This document shows, piece by piece, positions 37,446-48,633 of a stretch of 64,000 nt of DNA; positions within the stretch are counted from its first letter, which is position 1, and each line of letters begins with the position of its first letter. The translations under genes were made by a program, and so were the position numbers. Origin of the DNA: Annona cherimola (taxonomy: Eukaryota; Streptophyta; Magnoliopsida; Magnoliales; Annonaceae); NCBI GenBank assembly GCA_030490835.1, contig CM059973.1, forward strand, positions 87,503,641-87,567,640, written 5' to 3'. The notes under the pieces were generated by a model that saw only the letters and a list, made by a program, of their open reading frames with translations, was not told the DNA's origin and did no database searches.

Positions 37446-37894
37446 AACCTGTTCAACCTGTTTAATTCGTTCAACCCATTTAACTCGCTTAACTCATTAA
37501 AGTTATATATATATATACGTGTAAACCCTTGGTTATTTTTCCTTTCTAAGTCTTCCTCAATTCACCTAAATTTCATTTTTCCACTGCTGCCCTAATTTCA
37601 TGTTCCCATTACTGCTCTATTTCCATTTTTCCTACGCTGAAAACACCCTCTCGTCTCTCCTTGTGAGATCATCATCTACTAGAGTTTAGGCTTTTAGGTT
37701 ATTTTCTATACAACCCGTTAACAACCCACCAACCCGTTAACAACCCACCAACCCGTTTATTAAATAGATTATAAATGGGTTAGGGTTGAGGTTTTTTAAA
37801 TGAATTAATAAACAGATTAGGGTTGAGATATTTTAAATGGGTTAGGATTAGGATTAAGCTCCAAACCGTCCAACTCGATTCGTTAACACCCCTA

Positions 37895-38300
37895 CTCCTG
37901 GCCTGATTAAAAAAAAAAACAACTTCAATCTTGAATGCCCAAGCTAAAATTGGCAAATCTCATTTTCCTCATGGATACTAGATTGGAAATGTAAGATAAC
38001 AAAATTGAATGACTCAAATCTTGAATACCTTCCTTCCCAACTATTGCATCGTTAAGCCGTAGAGGGCTATTCCCAATTATTAGAATATGAATAAATGCAG
38101 CAATTATTTTAAATTTTTAATGTTAGCTAAGCTGGAACGTTATTTGCAGCCAGGATTTTGGCCGCATATACAGACATTTTTTTTAATGTTTATCTTTAGT
38201 ATTCGTTGCACTCAGACGTAAATTTGGCTGGTAAATGCGTCTGCATATCCTAACCTTTCTTGTAACATTAGTTATAAATAATAATGAAATAATTATATAA
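37895..38300. other. Intergenic spacer
   Basis: No gene or recognisable element seen. Confidence 0.5.
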
Positions 38301-38702
38301 GAGGAGTGATCCTGTTAGTCCGGACTAAGTAAATGCCTCACTTAGCCCAAATCAAAAATCCTATTTAAAACAACTTTTTTTTATTTTTTTCTTCGTACAC
38401 TTATTTATCTAAATGTATTTAATATATAAATCAAGTTTTACCATTTTTGGATATGTGTATATATTTTTTTAGATTTTTAAAAATAAGAGTATTTTAAATA
38501 CATATATACAGATAGATGTTTAAAAATCTCAAAAAAAAATAGATAAACATATTTTAAAATAATAAAACTTGGTCTATGTGTTAAATATACTTAGATAAAC
38601 AAGTGCATGAAGAAAAAAGTAAAAAAAAATTATTGTAAATAGATTTTTTAAAGTGTGCTAAGCGGAACATTTATTTAACCCAGGCTAACAGGATCACTAT
38701 TT
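38301..38702. mobile_element. Foldback element, subfamily A copy 3, with TSD
   Basis: Tips are GAGGAGTGATCC and GGATCACTATTT. The arms carry CCTGTTAG, GGACTAAG and the core TTTTACCATTTTTGGATATG. Flanks ATTATATAA (38292-38300) and ATTGTATAA (38703-38711) form a 9-bp duplication with one mismatch. Confidence 0.87.
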
Positions 38703-39204
38703 ATTGTATAAATGGTAATGATACGAGGATCGAATACCACTAGGACGCATATGGACGACGAGAAATTGGGGCCCTTGTACCACAGATAGCCTGTCAACTT
38801 TATGTGCCAACTAACTACTCCAATATGTCGATCTTTTCATCGGCTCTCTAATGCTGTGCATGTGCGCATGCAGTATAATTGTACCAAACCAAGAGCTGTC
38901 CAAATCATTCCAGCTTCTACAGTAATTTTTTAAAATTATTATTATTGATAGCATTCTGCAGTAATTAATGGATAACATATGTGCGAAATGTAATATGCAT
39001 AGTTGTATTACACACTGCAACATTCCATTCCCTGGCACAATTTAAGATTATACTCAATTCGGCTGAACTTTGCGTTACCTCCGTCAATTACCTAACTTCA
39101 CAAATGACACCCGGCAATGTAGCATTGGAAAATGACAATATTTGACACCTCAATTACCACTAGCAAGTCGGTAGTTTATAGTCGTATGATATGTATTTGT
39201 ACGG
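38703..39204. other. Intergenic spacer
   Basis: Nothing recognisable. A 75-codon minus-strand open frame at 38811-39038 has no family signal. Confidence 0.5.
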
Positions 39205-41280
39205 GGATATTTTTATGGAACCTCTCTTTTACTGAATCCTCTCTATTTGTAACATTTTATTAGTTAATAAAAATTCACTTCCTTTGTTATATTTAGCATC
39301 ATTATTATTATTATGGAAATATTTTTATTTGCATAGTATCACTATACATGAGCTTTATCTACAAATGTGTAAAATTAATATAATAAAATAATTTAATACT
39401 AAATATCAAATTTTAATTATATTTCAATATCTAAACAATCTAGAACATAATATTATTATCTGGTAAATGATTTTATAAGATGTTATGAAATTTAGATACA
39501 CATGTAAATAGATCTAAGCATTTTTTCCTAATTTGTTCATGAATGTATTTGTTTTTTAGCAAATGTGGTTCATGTACATATTAGACTAAGATGAAATAAC
39601 TTAGTTTTTTGACTAAACAAATAACGTATAATATAATAAATTAAATTAAATTTATATCAATCATCAACATCTCAAAAATTGAAAGAGTTTCATAAAATCA
39701 CTTTTATAAAAGCTAGTTTCATAGAAGCATTCATGATATATATAAGACAATATTCAAATATAGTCAGACTGCACCAATGGGTCCCATTTGACATGAAATT
39801 AACATTTAATTTACTCTTATATTTAGAATTACTTTAATAGCATACCAATTTTTATTTAAATCAAATATGTATATGAGCCTTATCTTAAAATAGCATAAAA
39901 TCAACATAGTGCTCCATTTTCATTTATATGAAACTCCTCTTTTGTGTAATCTTATTTATTTTTATTATATTAATAATTGATGAAAAATTTACTCTACATA
40001 TTCTGTTTAGCATCATTGTTATTATCATGAAAATTCTCTCTTTTGTTTAGTATCACTATATATAAGCCCTATCCAAAATATGTGAAATCTACGTAAATAC
40101 TAAACAATTTCCAAGTAGTATTATCAACAACTAAACTATAGAAAATATCATTACCATATGAATAAATAAATCTATTAAATACTAATATATTCTAATACAT
40201 GTATGAATTAATCTAAATATTTTCTTAATTTACACATGACTATATTTATTTTTAAGCAAATATGACTATACGTATATTAGATTTAGACAAAACATAATCT
40301 TCTAGCTAAATAAATGATGTTAAATATAATGAATGAATTTAATTTTATATTAATTATCAACATCTTAAAAATAGAGGGGATTACACGACATTGTTACATA
40401 GAAGATATACACGTATGGGAACATTTTCAGTGCAATGAAGTTGCACCATAATTAACGGTGCATTTGGCCCAAAATGAGCCCCATATGTACTTAAATATAT
40501 TAATATTTTATACAATCATTTATCCATATATAAATTTTTTAACAGATGGTTTACATGTTGAAAAACAGCTTTAAAGTTGTTATTTACATCAAATTATTTT
40601 ATTACGTTTAATTTATATCATTTTTAGATGAGGTCCATACACATATCTAATTGGAATGAAAATTGGTATGATAATAGAATACATAATTCTAAATCTAATT
40701 GGTGGAGTAAATTATAATTTTATAATCATATGTGACCTATTTTGAGCTAATTGTACCGTAATTATGGTGCAGTGAAGTAATTTCATGTAATCCCCTTCAT
40801 TTTTAGATGTTGATGATTAATGAAAAATCCAATCCATTCATTGTATTTAACATCATTTGTTTAGCCAAAGAATCAAGTTTCGTCCAAAACCAATATGTGC
40901 ATAGGCTATATTTACTCAAAATTATGTACATTCATGTGCAAACTATGAAAAATGCTTAGATCCATTCACATATATATTAAAATGTAATAATACTTTATAA
41001 GATTATTTATCTATTTAGTAGTGATATTTTAGATTGTTTAGATGTTGAAAATACTACTTAAAAATTGATATTTAGCATTAAATAATTTTATCATATTGAT
41101 TTTACATATCTGTAGATGGAGCCCATATACGTGATATAAACAAATGAAAGGGTTTTCAAGATAATATAAGTAATGCTAAATAAAATGGATAGAGTGGATT
41201 TTCCGTCAACCATCTAAATCTTGAAAATGGAGGGGGGTTACATATAAGGGAGGTTTCATAGAAGCATCCTTGCATGTATA
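39205..41280. mobile_element. Three family-2 MITEs and two family-1 MITEs, clustered
   Basis: Family-2 copies lie at about 39205-39740 (+), 39925-40405 (+) and 40790-41280 (-). A family-1 fragment fills about 39745-39925, and a near full-length family-1 copy (about 40419-40780, with inverted TGCACCATAATTA ends) lies between the second and third. The second and third family-2 copies are in opposite orientation, making an inverted repeat of roughly 490-bp arms around the family-1 copy. Confidence 0.75.
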
Positions 41281-41289
41281 TGTATATTG

Positions 41290-41680
41290 ATATATATATA
41301 TGAGATCACATCATGTGCAGATGGACTGCACCATAATTACGTTGTAGCACTATAAAATGGACCCGCACATATTAAAATGCGATGAAACTCTATGCAATCA
41401 TTTATTCATACAAAATTCATATTTTAAATGGTTTAGATGTTGAAAATATCATTTTAAACTAAATATTTACATTAAACTATTTTACTACGTTGATTTTACA
41501 CCATTTTAAGATGGGGACCACACACATGTTGGATTTGAATAAAAATTGATATGCTAATAAAGTGCATAATTCTAAATACAATAGGTGACGTGGATTTTCC
41601 ATTCATGATCACACAGGCCATACAGTGCATGGACTGTACGGTGCAGTCGCATGCACTGTAATATTTTCCTACATATATAC
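41290..41680 (+). mobile_element. Family-1 MITE
   Basis: It starts with GACTGCACCATAATTACG and ends with GACTGTACGGTGCAGTC, with the family-1 landmarks between (ATTAAAATGCGATGAAA, TTTACTACGTTGATTT, AATTCTAAATACAATAGG). A TA run precedes it. Confidence 0.7.
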
Positions 41681-41730
41681 ACACACACACCATGCTAATT
41701 TTGTGCAATGGCTAACATGCAATGCCTGTT

Positions 41731-41995
41731 CCTTTTTTTTAAAATTTTTTTACAAATATATTTTTGTAGATGTATTTAACTCATATTCCAAAATTTATCA
41801 TTTTACAATTATTTTATATATTTATTTTTAACTTTTAAAAATAATCAATGTTAAGACAGTTAAGTTATTTTCACCCTTTAAGAACGTAATTTTTAAAAAT
41901 AAAAATAAAAATGTAAAAATATGTAAAATGGTACAATTTGGAACATATGTTAAATACGCTAAGGAAAATATGTTTATAAAAAATAAACAAGCATC
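41731..41995. mobile_element. Foldback element core, tips lost
   Basis: TTTTTTTACAAATATATTTT then TATTTAACTCATATTC is inverted against AACATATGTTAAATACGC and ATATGTTTATAAAAAATAAA. TTAAGACAGTTAAG marks the centre. It belongs to the same superfamily by its core layout. Confidence 0.5.
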
Positions 41996-41999
41996 ACAT

Positions 42000-42235
42000 A
42001 TTGGCATACATGCAGTACCATCATAAAAATAGGTATATGAAAACCCTTCATATGCAAATGGATTACACCATAAATACAATACGATCTGCTGCAAAATTAG
42101 CCCCATATATATTAAAAACTAATAATACATTACATAATCATTTTGTTAGTCTCAATTTTATGGCAAAATCCAAGGGGGAATAGGTAAATTGTTTTTTTTT
42201 TTAAATTTCTTTCAGTATATCAGATGCTACCTCTT
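42000..42235 (+). mobile_element. Family-1 MITE left-end fragment
   Basis: GGATTACACCATAAATACAA, GCAAAATTAGCCCCATATAT and ATAATCATTTTGTTAGTC follow the order of a family-1 left end. It stops before the LTR-like block that follows. Confidence 0.5.
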
Positions 42236-43744
42236 GTAAATTAAGTTTCCTTGAATGAAAAATAAGGAGAATGGAATAACAAATAGAGTAAAGAAATCAA
42301 AAATGAAGATTATAGTGGTTCGAGACAACCCTCCCTACTTCACTCATCTAAAAACACACCGTTGTATCTTGGATTTCACTAAAACAATATGGTTACATCA
42401 AGAGCCCTTGCTCTCTTCTAGATTCCAGTTCTAGGGGACGTTTACAATTTCTGTACAAGTAGGTGGTGAGTCACACTCCAACCATACACTACTTGCCTTT
42501 ACTTGGTCTTAGTCTCCAACAACTAACCAAGTGGAATAACAAATGAACAATGAATAAAATGTAAAACTACACTTTACAAATGTATAAGTAACAAATTCAG
42601 CATTGAGAAGAATGTGCGAAGTGAGTTGTTGATGGATCAGTCCAACACTTGCAATCAATGACTTAGTTCTTCTTAGAGAGCTTTTAATGATCACTTGAAA
42701 ACTTGAGGATTAGAAGGTTGAAGTTCAATCAATACACTAGCTAACTCTCTCCCTTCCATTTGACGTGTATTAAATAGGAGATGAGTAAATTCGAACATTT
42801 AGTGGTAGGTGGCGCATTTAATGTACCAGCGTTTGAATTTTTTCAACCATTGTGATCCAAGTCACACTCAGAGTCGACCTCGGGTGCGACTTCACCCAAG
42901 TCGCAGACTGAAGTCAACTTGGGTTATGACTTCAGTCTTCAACTCTTTAGTTAGGTTTCTTTTCAAGTCGACTTGATCTCAAACTTGACCCAAGTAGCAG
43001 GTGAAATCGACTTGTATTACGACTTCACTCTCTACTTGGCTCATTGGAACCTTGGCACGGCGTAAATATGATCTTTTAGGATAATTGCCCTTGTTTCTTC
43101 ATATTTTATCTTCATAAGTTTTATTTGTGCATGTGGGCTTTGGAACTTCATAATTATTGAATTTGGTCATGTTCATTTGAGCATTCTTAGATGACTTGTT
43201 TCTTAGATCTTGAATCATGTTAAAATGATATTGTTTGAGTTAAACTTGTCATCCTTGGGCTTGAAATTTTATAATTTGATCTTCTTTTATCCAAGTTAAA
43301 TATTGGGGTCAACTTCGTTTGCAACTTCACTCAAATCGCATGTCTGAGTCAACTTCATGTGCGACTTCATCTAAGTCGCATGTCGGACAACTTGGGTTTC
43401 AACTTCATTTTATCAGACTCAGCTTCAGACCCCTGAGAGTACTCCAAGTTGCTGACAGAGTCGACTTAGGTTGCAACTTCACCCAAGTCGCATGCGAAGT
43501 CAACTTCAGTTGCAACTTCGCCTGCTCACTCATCCATATCGTTAGCGCTGTCAAAAAATGACCATTTGAAGTCGATCTTGGAGTCAACTTCAGTATCGAC
43601 TTGACCTAAGTCGATGCTTGAGTCAACTAACGTGCGACTTAACCTGCTAAGCTTTAAATTTTAAAGTATCTAAGTTTTAAAACATCTCAACACACATGTT
43701 AGTGTCATAAGACCTTTCAAATTGAATTATTCTTCATCAAAACA
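42236..43744 (-). mobile_element. Probable solo LTR
   Basis: Read on the minus strand, the block starts TGTTTTGATGAAGA with ACACTAACATGTGTG soon after, as many plant Copia-type LTRs do. It ends with an R/U5-like stretch (GTTGTCTCGAACCACTATAA, then a T-rich tract, TTCAAGGAAACTTAATTTAC). No coding region or second LTR is present, so a solo LTR is likely. The left boundary is uncertain, and the sequence beyond it only loosely resembles a PBS. Confidence 0.55.
42868..43640. repeat. Degenerate GTCGACTT/AAGTCGCA repeat array in the LTR
   Basis: At least eight imperfect units of about 35-42 bp, built on GAGTCAACTTNGGTTGCGAC followed by TTCACCCAAGTCGCA. They occur in two blocks (42868-43040 and 43303-43640) split by a unique stretch. 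GTCGAC is itself palindromic and recurs throughout. Confidence 0.8.
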
Positions 43745-43756
43745 TGGATTATGTTT

Positions 43757-44065
43757 GATTTGTTATACTTTTACAATACATTTATCTATATAAACATCAT
43801 ATTTCGAAATGTTTAGATGTTGAAAATACAAGTTTAAAATTGATATTTTTGTTGAACTATTTTATTACGTTGATTTTGTACAATTTTGAGATGGAGTCAT
43901 GCTCATGTTTGATTTGGAAAAAATTAGTATATTATTAAAGTAAATAATTCTAAATATAATAAGTGAAATAAATATTAATTTTATGATCAAATGAGCTCCT
44001 TTTTATAGCGGACTACATCGTAATTACGATGCAGTTATATTACACTTAAATATTTTCTTATATAT
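43757..44065 (+). mobile_element. Family-1 MITE right-end fragment
   Basis: TATTTTATTACGTTGATTTT, AATAATTCTAAATATAATAA and the end GCGGACTACATCGTAATTAC follow family 1. It overlaps in content with the fragment at 42000-42235, so the two are not simply one element split by the LTR. Confidence 0.55.
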
Positions 44066-44214
44066 ATACTTACGGGCACAATAGAAAAATAAAATGTTAC
44101 ACTGTGGCAATTGAAAATTCGCACGTCATCCTAAATGGATAGAAATTTTTGAAGGAGGAATTCAATGGAAAAAAATCTTGATATGTCTTACTTCTACATA
44201 TAGTTATCTGTAAA

Positions 44215-44245
<31 letters not shown>

Positions 44246-45424
44246 TTTTTAGTGGCATTTGTTACTTGTTTGTAATTTCATTCGTAAATCACTTGATTAG
44301 TCTTCAGAAATTAATATGTGCCCGCGTTGAGCAAATATAGGCCACGTGCTCGCATATATTTAGTGGCAGATAACTACGTGCAGAAAATGAGCGCATACAT
44401 GTGCAACCGAAATTAAAGTATGGATAAACTACATATGGTAGCATGTGCAGTAAATAATTATTTGTTGTATTTAAAAATTATGTGCAATAAATATTTGCTA
44501 CTTATAACATTATTTAAAGTAATTTTTTATTTGATACATAAAGTTTCTTTGTGGCAGTAATATAAAATTTATATTATTAAGTATCGAGTGAATAATAACA
44601 AAATTCATAATATGCAACCGCCTTCTTTTAGCTAAAATTTAACTTGATTTTATTTGATACAAAATGTGGCTAATTTCTATATTAATTTCTGTCAAAATTT
44701 TATTATTATTTATGGACAAATTTTAATAATTGTATTAAATATTTGTTAGTTACATTTGACGTAAGAAATGATTACATTTAATCAAATCTACCACTCTAAA
44801 ACAATCGAATATTGACAATTGAATAATCGATTGATTGAAGCCAAAATATATTTAATGCAACTAAATATGTGTCGTATGCTGCCAAAAATTTAGCTGCATT
44901 CCAATGAAATGTATTATAGTGTCATCCTCTGTCCATCAATCTGAAAACAGATGAATTTTTAAGGATTATATTCATTTTTCTAACCTCGTTCGATTGTGCA
45001 GTTAATTGTATTTTTTACCTTGTGATTGTTGATTTTACAGAATGTCCTCACTCATAAGCTTCTTGTTTTTCAAAATTACTCATGCCAATTTTAATTAGGT
45101 GAAGGGATTAAAAACATGACTCAAAGGTAAAACAAAATATCTTAGAATTTTGTACTATGCGAAAAACTTAAAAATATTAAAACATACTGGCAAAAAAAAA
45201 TAAAAAATGAAAACAATATGGGTGCGAGTCTTAACGTTTTATAGCTGTTAATCACAGTCTTCATTGCTTTATGGCATGAGAAATGAATGACGTTAAGGCC
45301 AAACCAATTTCCACATGTTATGTCAATTTTTGGAAATCTGCTTGAAAAGAGAGCAGGAATTGATGGGTTTACTTATATTTTATTCAACCTGAGGCCGGTG
45401 TATATTGTCTAAGAGGGTTGTCCC
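44066..45424. other. AT-rich intergenic DNA
   Basis: No gene. Contains an (AAT)n run at about 44215-44245. Confidence 0.5.
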
Positions 45425-45690
45425 CCATATAATATTTTTTATTTTATTTTTTGTAAATATGTTTTCCTTAGTGTATTTAATTTATATATCAAATTTTATT
45501 ATTTTACAATATTTTTAAACATTTATTTTTTAAAAAAAAAATGAAGTTTTCTAAAGAGTGAAGTTGACTATAATACGTATCTTGAAATTGATGATTTTTT
45601 AAAAATAAAAAATTAATAGAAAAAAATTGTAAAATGGTAAATTTTGGTAAATAGATAAAATAAAAGTATATTTACGAGGTAAAATCGAAA
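45425..45690. mobile_element. Foldback element core, tips lost
   Basis: TGTAAATATGTTTTCCTTAG and ATCAAATTTTATTATTTTAC in the left half are inverted against AAATTGTAAAATGGTAAATT and AAAAGTATATTTACGAGG. The layout is that of the element at 41731-41995. Confidence 0.5.
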
Positions 45691-46056
45691 AATAACGGAA
45701 TCCATTGTGTGAAAGCCACATTACGAGGTGGTTTGTCATAGAGAAGGCAAAATTAACAATTTTTTCTTTTTTTTTTAAGATAGAAGCAAAGTTAACAGTT
45801 GAATTGGTTCGTATTCATATGAACCAGACTAGAAATCGATATTCAAGATCGCATGCTGATGACATTCAAGATTTCATACTGTTGAATTTATAATTATATC
45901 AAAGCCGACCAATGAACGGCGGCTAGCTCAACAAAAGCAATTGAAAAAGATCCACCCACCCCCGCCCCACCCCCACCCACCCCCTTCAAATGACAGAAAT
46001 GGTACACGTGGAATCGTGAACTTTTCATCTGCGTTGCAACCCGTGTCTACTTCTCG

Positions 46057-46461
46057 GTGCCTTGGAATGCTGGTCCAATTTCTATCCGTCAGCTCAGGAT
46101 AATTTCGAAAACTATCGAGGTATCGGCACATGGATATTACACGCAACTACTGTTCAATGGAAATGGACGGTTCAGATACTGTTATTCAATTACGGAATAT
46201 GGATTTCGTGGGAGGAGGAACGAACAGAGAGTTGTGCACCTCGACGGTCAGCCGGCACCCAAGCAGGAGGCGGAGGGGAATATCAATCACGCTTTTCGCC
46301 ATGGGTTGGATGAAATCCGTGTAAACGGCTGTTACGAGTCCGGCCATGTGAAGACAAAGATGGCTATGAAGCCTATGATTGATCTAGACGGTCAGCTGAT
46401 CTTAGCCGTCTCTTGCCACTTCTTACCAGGCGTACAACTTGTCTGCAAGGAACCCCATTAA
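46057..46461 (+). CDS. Uncharacterised open frame, 134 codons
   Basis: This stretch is clearly richer in G and C than its surroundings, and the open frame is among the longest in this part of the window. I do not recognise the product. Overlapping frames at 46062-46324 are also open, so codon use does not single out one frame. It could be a fragment of a decayed gene, a small real gene or a GC-rich remnant of an element. A foldback element begins directly after the stop. Confidence 0.22.
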   Translation: MPWNAGPISIRQLRIISKTIEVSAHGYYTQLLFNGNGRFRYCYSITEYGFRGRRNEQRVVHLDGQPAPKQEAEGNINHAFRHGLDEIRVNGCYESGHVKTKMAMKPMIDLDGQLILAVSCHFLPGVQLVCKEPH

Positions 46462-46474
46462 AAACGGTTTTTTA

Positions 46475-46850
46475 TGAAATGCACCCGGTGCACTAAATTG
46501 TACCTACGTGCATTTAACCTATTATTTTTATTTTTTTCAAATTTTTTTGTACGATTGCTAATCTAAGCATATTTAATATGTATGTCAAATTTTATCATTT
46601 TTGAAAATTTTTAAATTTTTTGTATTTTTAAAATAGTGGTACTTTCTTCATTTATAAATTACTAAATGTTACTATTTTAAAAAATTCAAAAAAATCTAAA
46701 TTTTTTCAAAAATAGTAAAACTTGATGCACATGTATAAAAAACTTTAAAGAATATGTTAAATATACTTAGATTAATAGTTGTATAAAAAATTATTAAAAA
46801 TATATAAAATAAATTTTTACACCTAGTTGCACCGATGAACACTGTATGAG
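46475..46850. mobile_element. Foldback element, CACCCGGTGCA-tipped
   Basis: The left arm has TGCACCCGGTGCACTAAATT and the right arm AGTTGCACCGATGAACAC. The core ATTGCTAATCTAAGCATATT and TTTTATCATTTTTGAAAA is inverted across the centre. The tips resemble those at 26150-26490. Confidence 0.65.
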
Positions 46851-48633
46851 ATTTATCAAAAACAGGGCTTGAGTTTGCTTTTTTGAAAACCTGAATCTGC
46901 ATGGACTCGTCGATTTTTCATTAAAAAAAATTTAAGTAAACTCAAACATGATAAAATCTAAATTCGGTTTTCTACGTATATTTAACATAAATATATCTTA
47001 TATAATTATATATTTTTAAATTTAATTAGGCTATATATTATCGTTTTCACAAACATAATTAGTTATTTATTTTATGTTTACATAAAATTTTTAAATCCTA
47101 TCAAAAAATTTAAAATCTTCAAGAGATATGCCAATGAGAATTTCAATCCAAGCCCAATTTACATAAACAGCACTAGGATTTGGATTTTATAAATAAAATA
47201 ATAACGGTTGAAGCTAAGGTTTAAACAATCTTAGAGTTTCATGAACCCCAGTTTCCTTCCTCTTACCCTTTTCTTTCTAGCACCATTGAATTAATGTTAT
47301 TAATTAAGTTATTATTGGAGTTCGAAATGACGTATATTTGCATATGAAATATTTTAATTATGATATTTAATTTAGCGTTATTTGCCTTTATCTTTTCCAT
47401 TTTTTGTAATTCTATCATAGTGACTATTTATTCTGCAAAATTTTTTGGGCTTTGCTGCTATATGAAACTGAGCGTAATATGCACTTTCTTGGATTTCTTA
47501 TTTTTTGACTTTTAAAATCTACTTTCCATACAAGATATTTAAAATTATCCATTTAGCTTAAATATAAAAAATCAACTTGGTTGAGGATTTTCATATTCTA
47601 TAATATATAATTGCCACTTGCCAGCAATATCAGTGGGCTATGATCTAATGTTTAGGTAACCCACACAATCCCATGAAAGTAGATGATACGAATATTTTTG
47701 CAAACAAAATCCATAAATGGGGACATCTTTTGTAAAAATAATAGTTAATGGATAAAAATATAAATCCCAAAAGGTGGGAAGTAAATGCAAATAACCCTTC
47801 AATTTATTTCGGTGGATGCCAATTTTTTTAAAATCAATTAGTCAACGTTGCAAAACATATTTAGAAATTGGTTTCTGCAATGCGAGCCTACGTTGAAGCG
47901 TTCATCATAATAAATAGAAACGCACCCCACCCACCCCACAGGTGAGGTGGGGAAACCAGGTGAAATGAAGGTGGACACACAACAGAGGGATGTGGGTTCC
48001 ACCACCGACTACCACTGGTATAAGCCTTATCTCCGTCCACAGCAGATTGCATGATCTCCATCAGTGTACCTGGTCACTGGTGGCATAATCAGGCCTATGC
48101 TATGACATGATTTTCAGATACGCAGTATCAAACCAGCCTTTTCAGTCTTCACACCAACGGCTGGGGTTCCCACCAAAATTCCATCAGTTCCATGATATCT
48201 GCAATCGACCATGTAATTTCTGGCCTTTTTCAATCTCTTCTGGCTCTGTGGCCGCTTAACTCAAAAGCCTCGATGGTTATTGGAAAACCGGCTGTTTGAG
48301 CAGCTGCTTCAGTCAGCAACAGGTTCAATAGGGAGATTATTTTTACCATTTGGGCTTTTGTTGCCTTCGTCCTAAAGATCCACGGGAATGAATCAATGAA
48401 GCAAAACTAATGAGGATTTTTGTCGTTAATTCAGCATTAGCAAGAGTGGTTAGACCCACGAGAAGATTTTTTAGAGAAAGATAAAATAGAGAAAAGGAGA
48501 AATTGCTTTAAAGTAAGTGGAATATAGATTTTCCTCCGAACATTTTTCTTCTCTATTACAAGACTAAATCATCCCATAACTCCGATTTGAACGGACTGTC
48601 GATAGCAAAGAGTGCCTCCCATCTTACTCTTGC
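46851..48633. other. Intergenic DNA, 3' side of the first AAA-ATPase copy
   Basis: AT-rich to about 47870, then mixed composition. Minus-strand frames around 48060-48380 show short runs such as EAAAQTAGFPITIEAFEL but are broken by stops and I cannot assign them. Probably a decayed gene fragment or 3' flank. Confidence 0.35.

Larger units (their letters stand above)
36037..37894. mobile_element. hAT-type non-autonomous element carrying a nested LINE
   Basis: Ends are TAGGGGTGTTAATGG and, inverted, TAGGGGTGTTAACG. Flanks are CTCCTAGC (36029-36036) and CTCCTGGC (37895-37902), an 8-bp target-site duplication with one mismatch. Subterminal DNA is packed with CAACCCGTT-like words. After removing the LINE at 36238-37445 about 650 bp remains, similar to the intact relative at 60160-60756. 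No transposase. Confidence 0.85.

Noticed and set aside
42000..44065. A single family-1 MITE split by the LTR block
   Set aside because: The left and right fragments overlap in content, so they cannot be two halves of one element.
48060..48380. Possible gene fragment (EAAAQTAGFPITIEA)
   Set aside because: Stops interrupt every frame and no family could be assigned with confidence.
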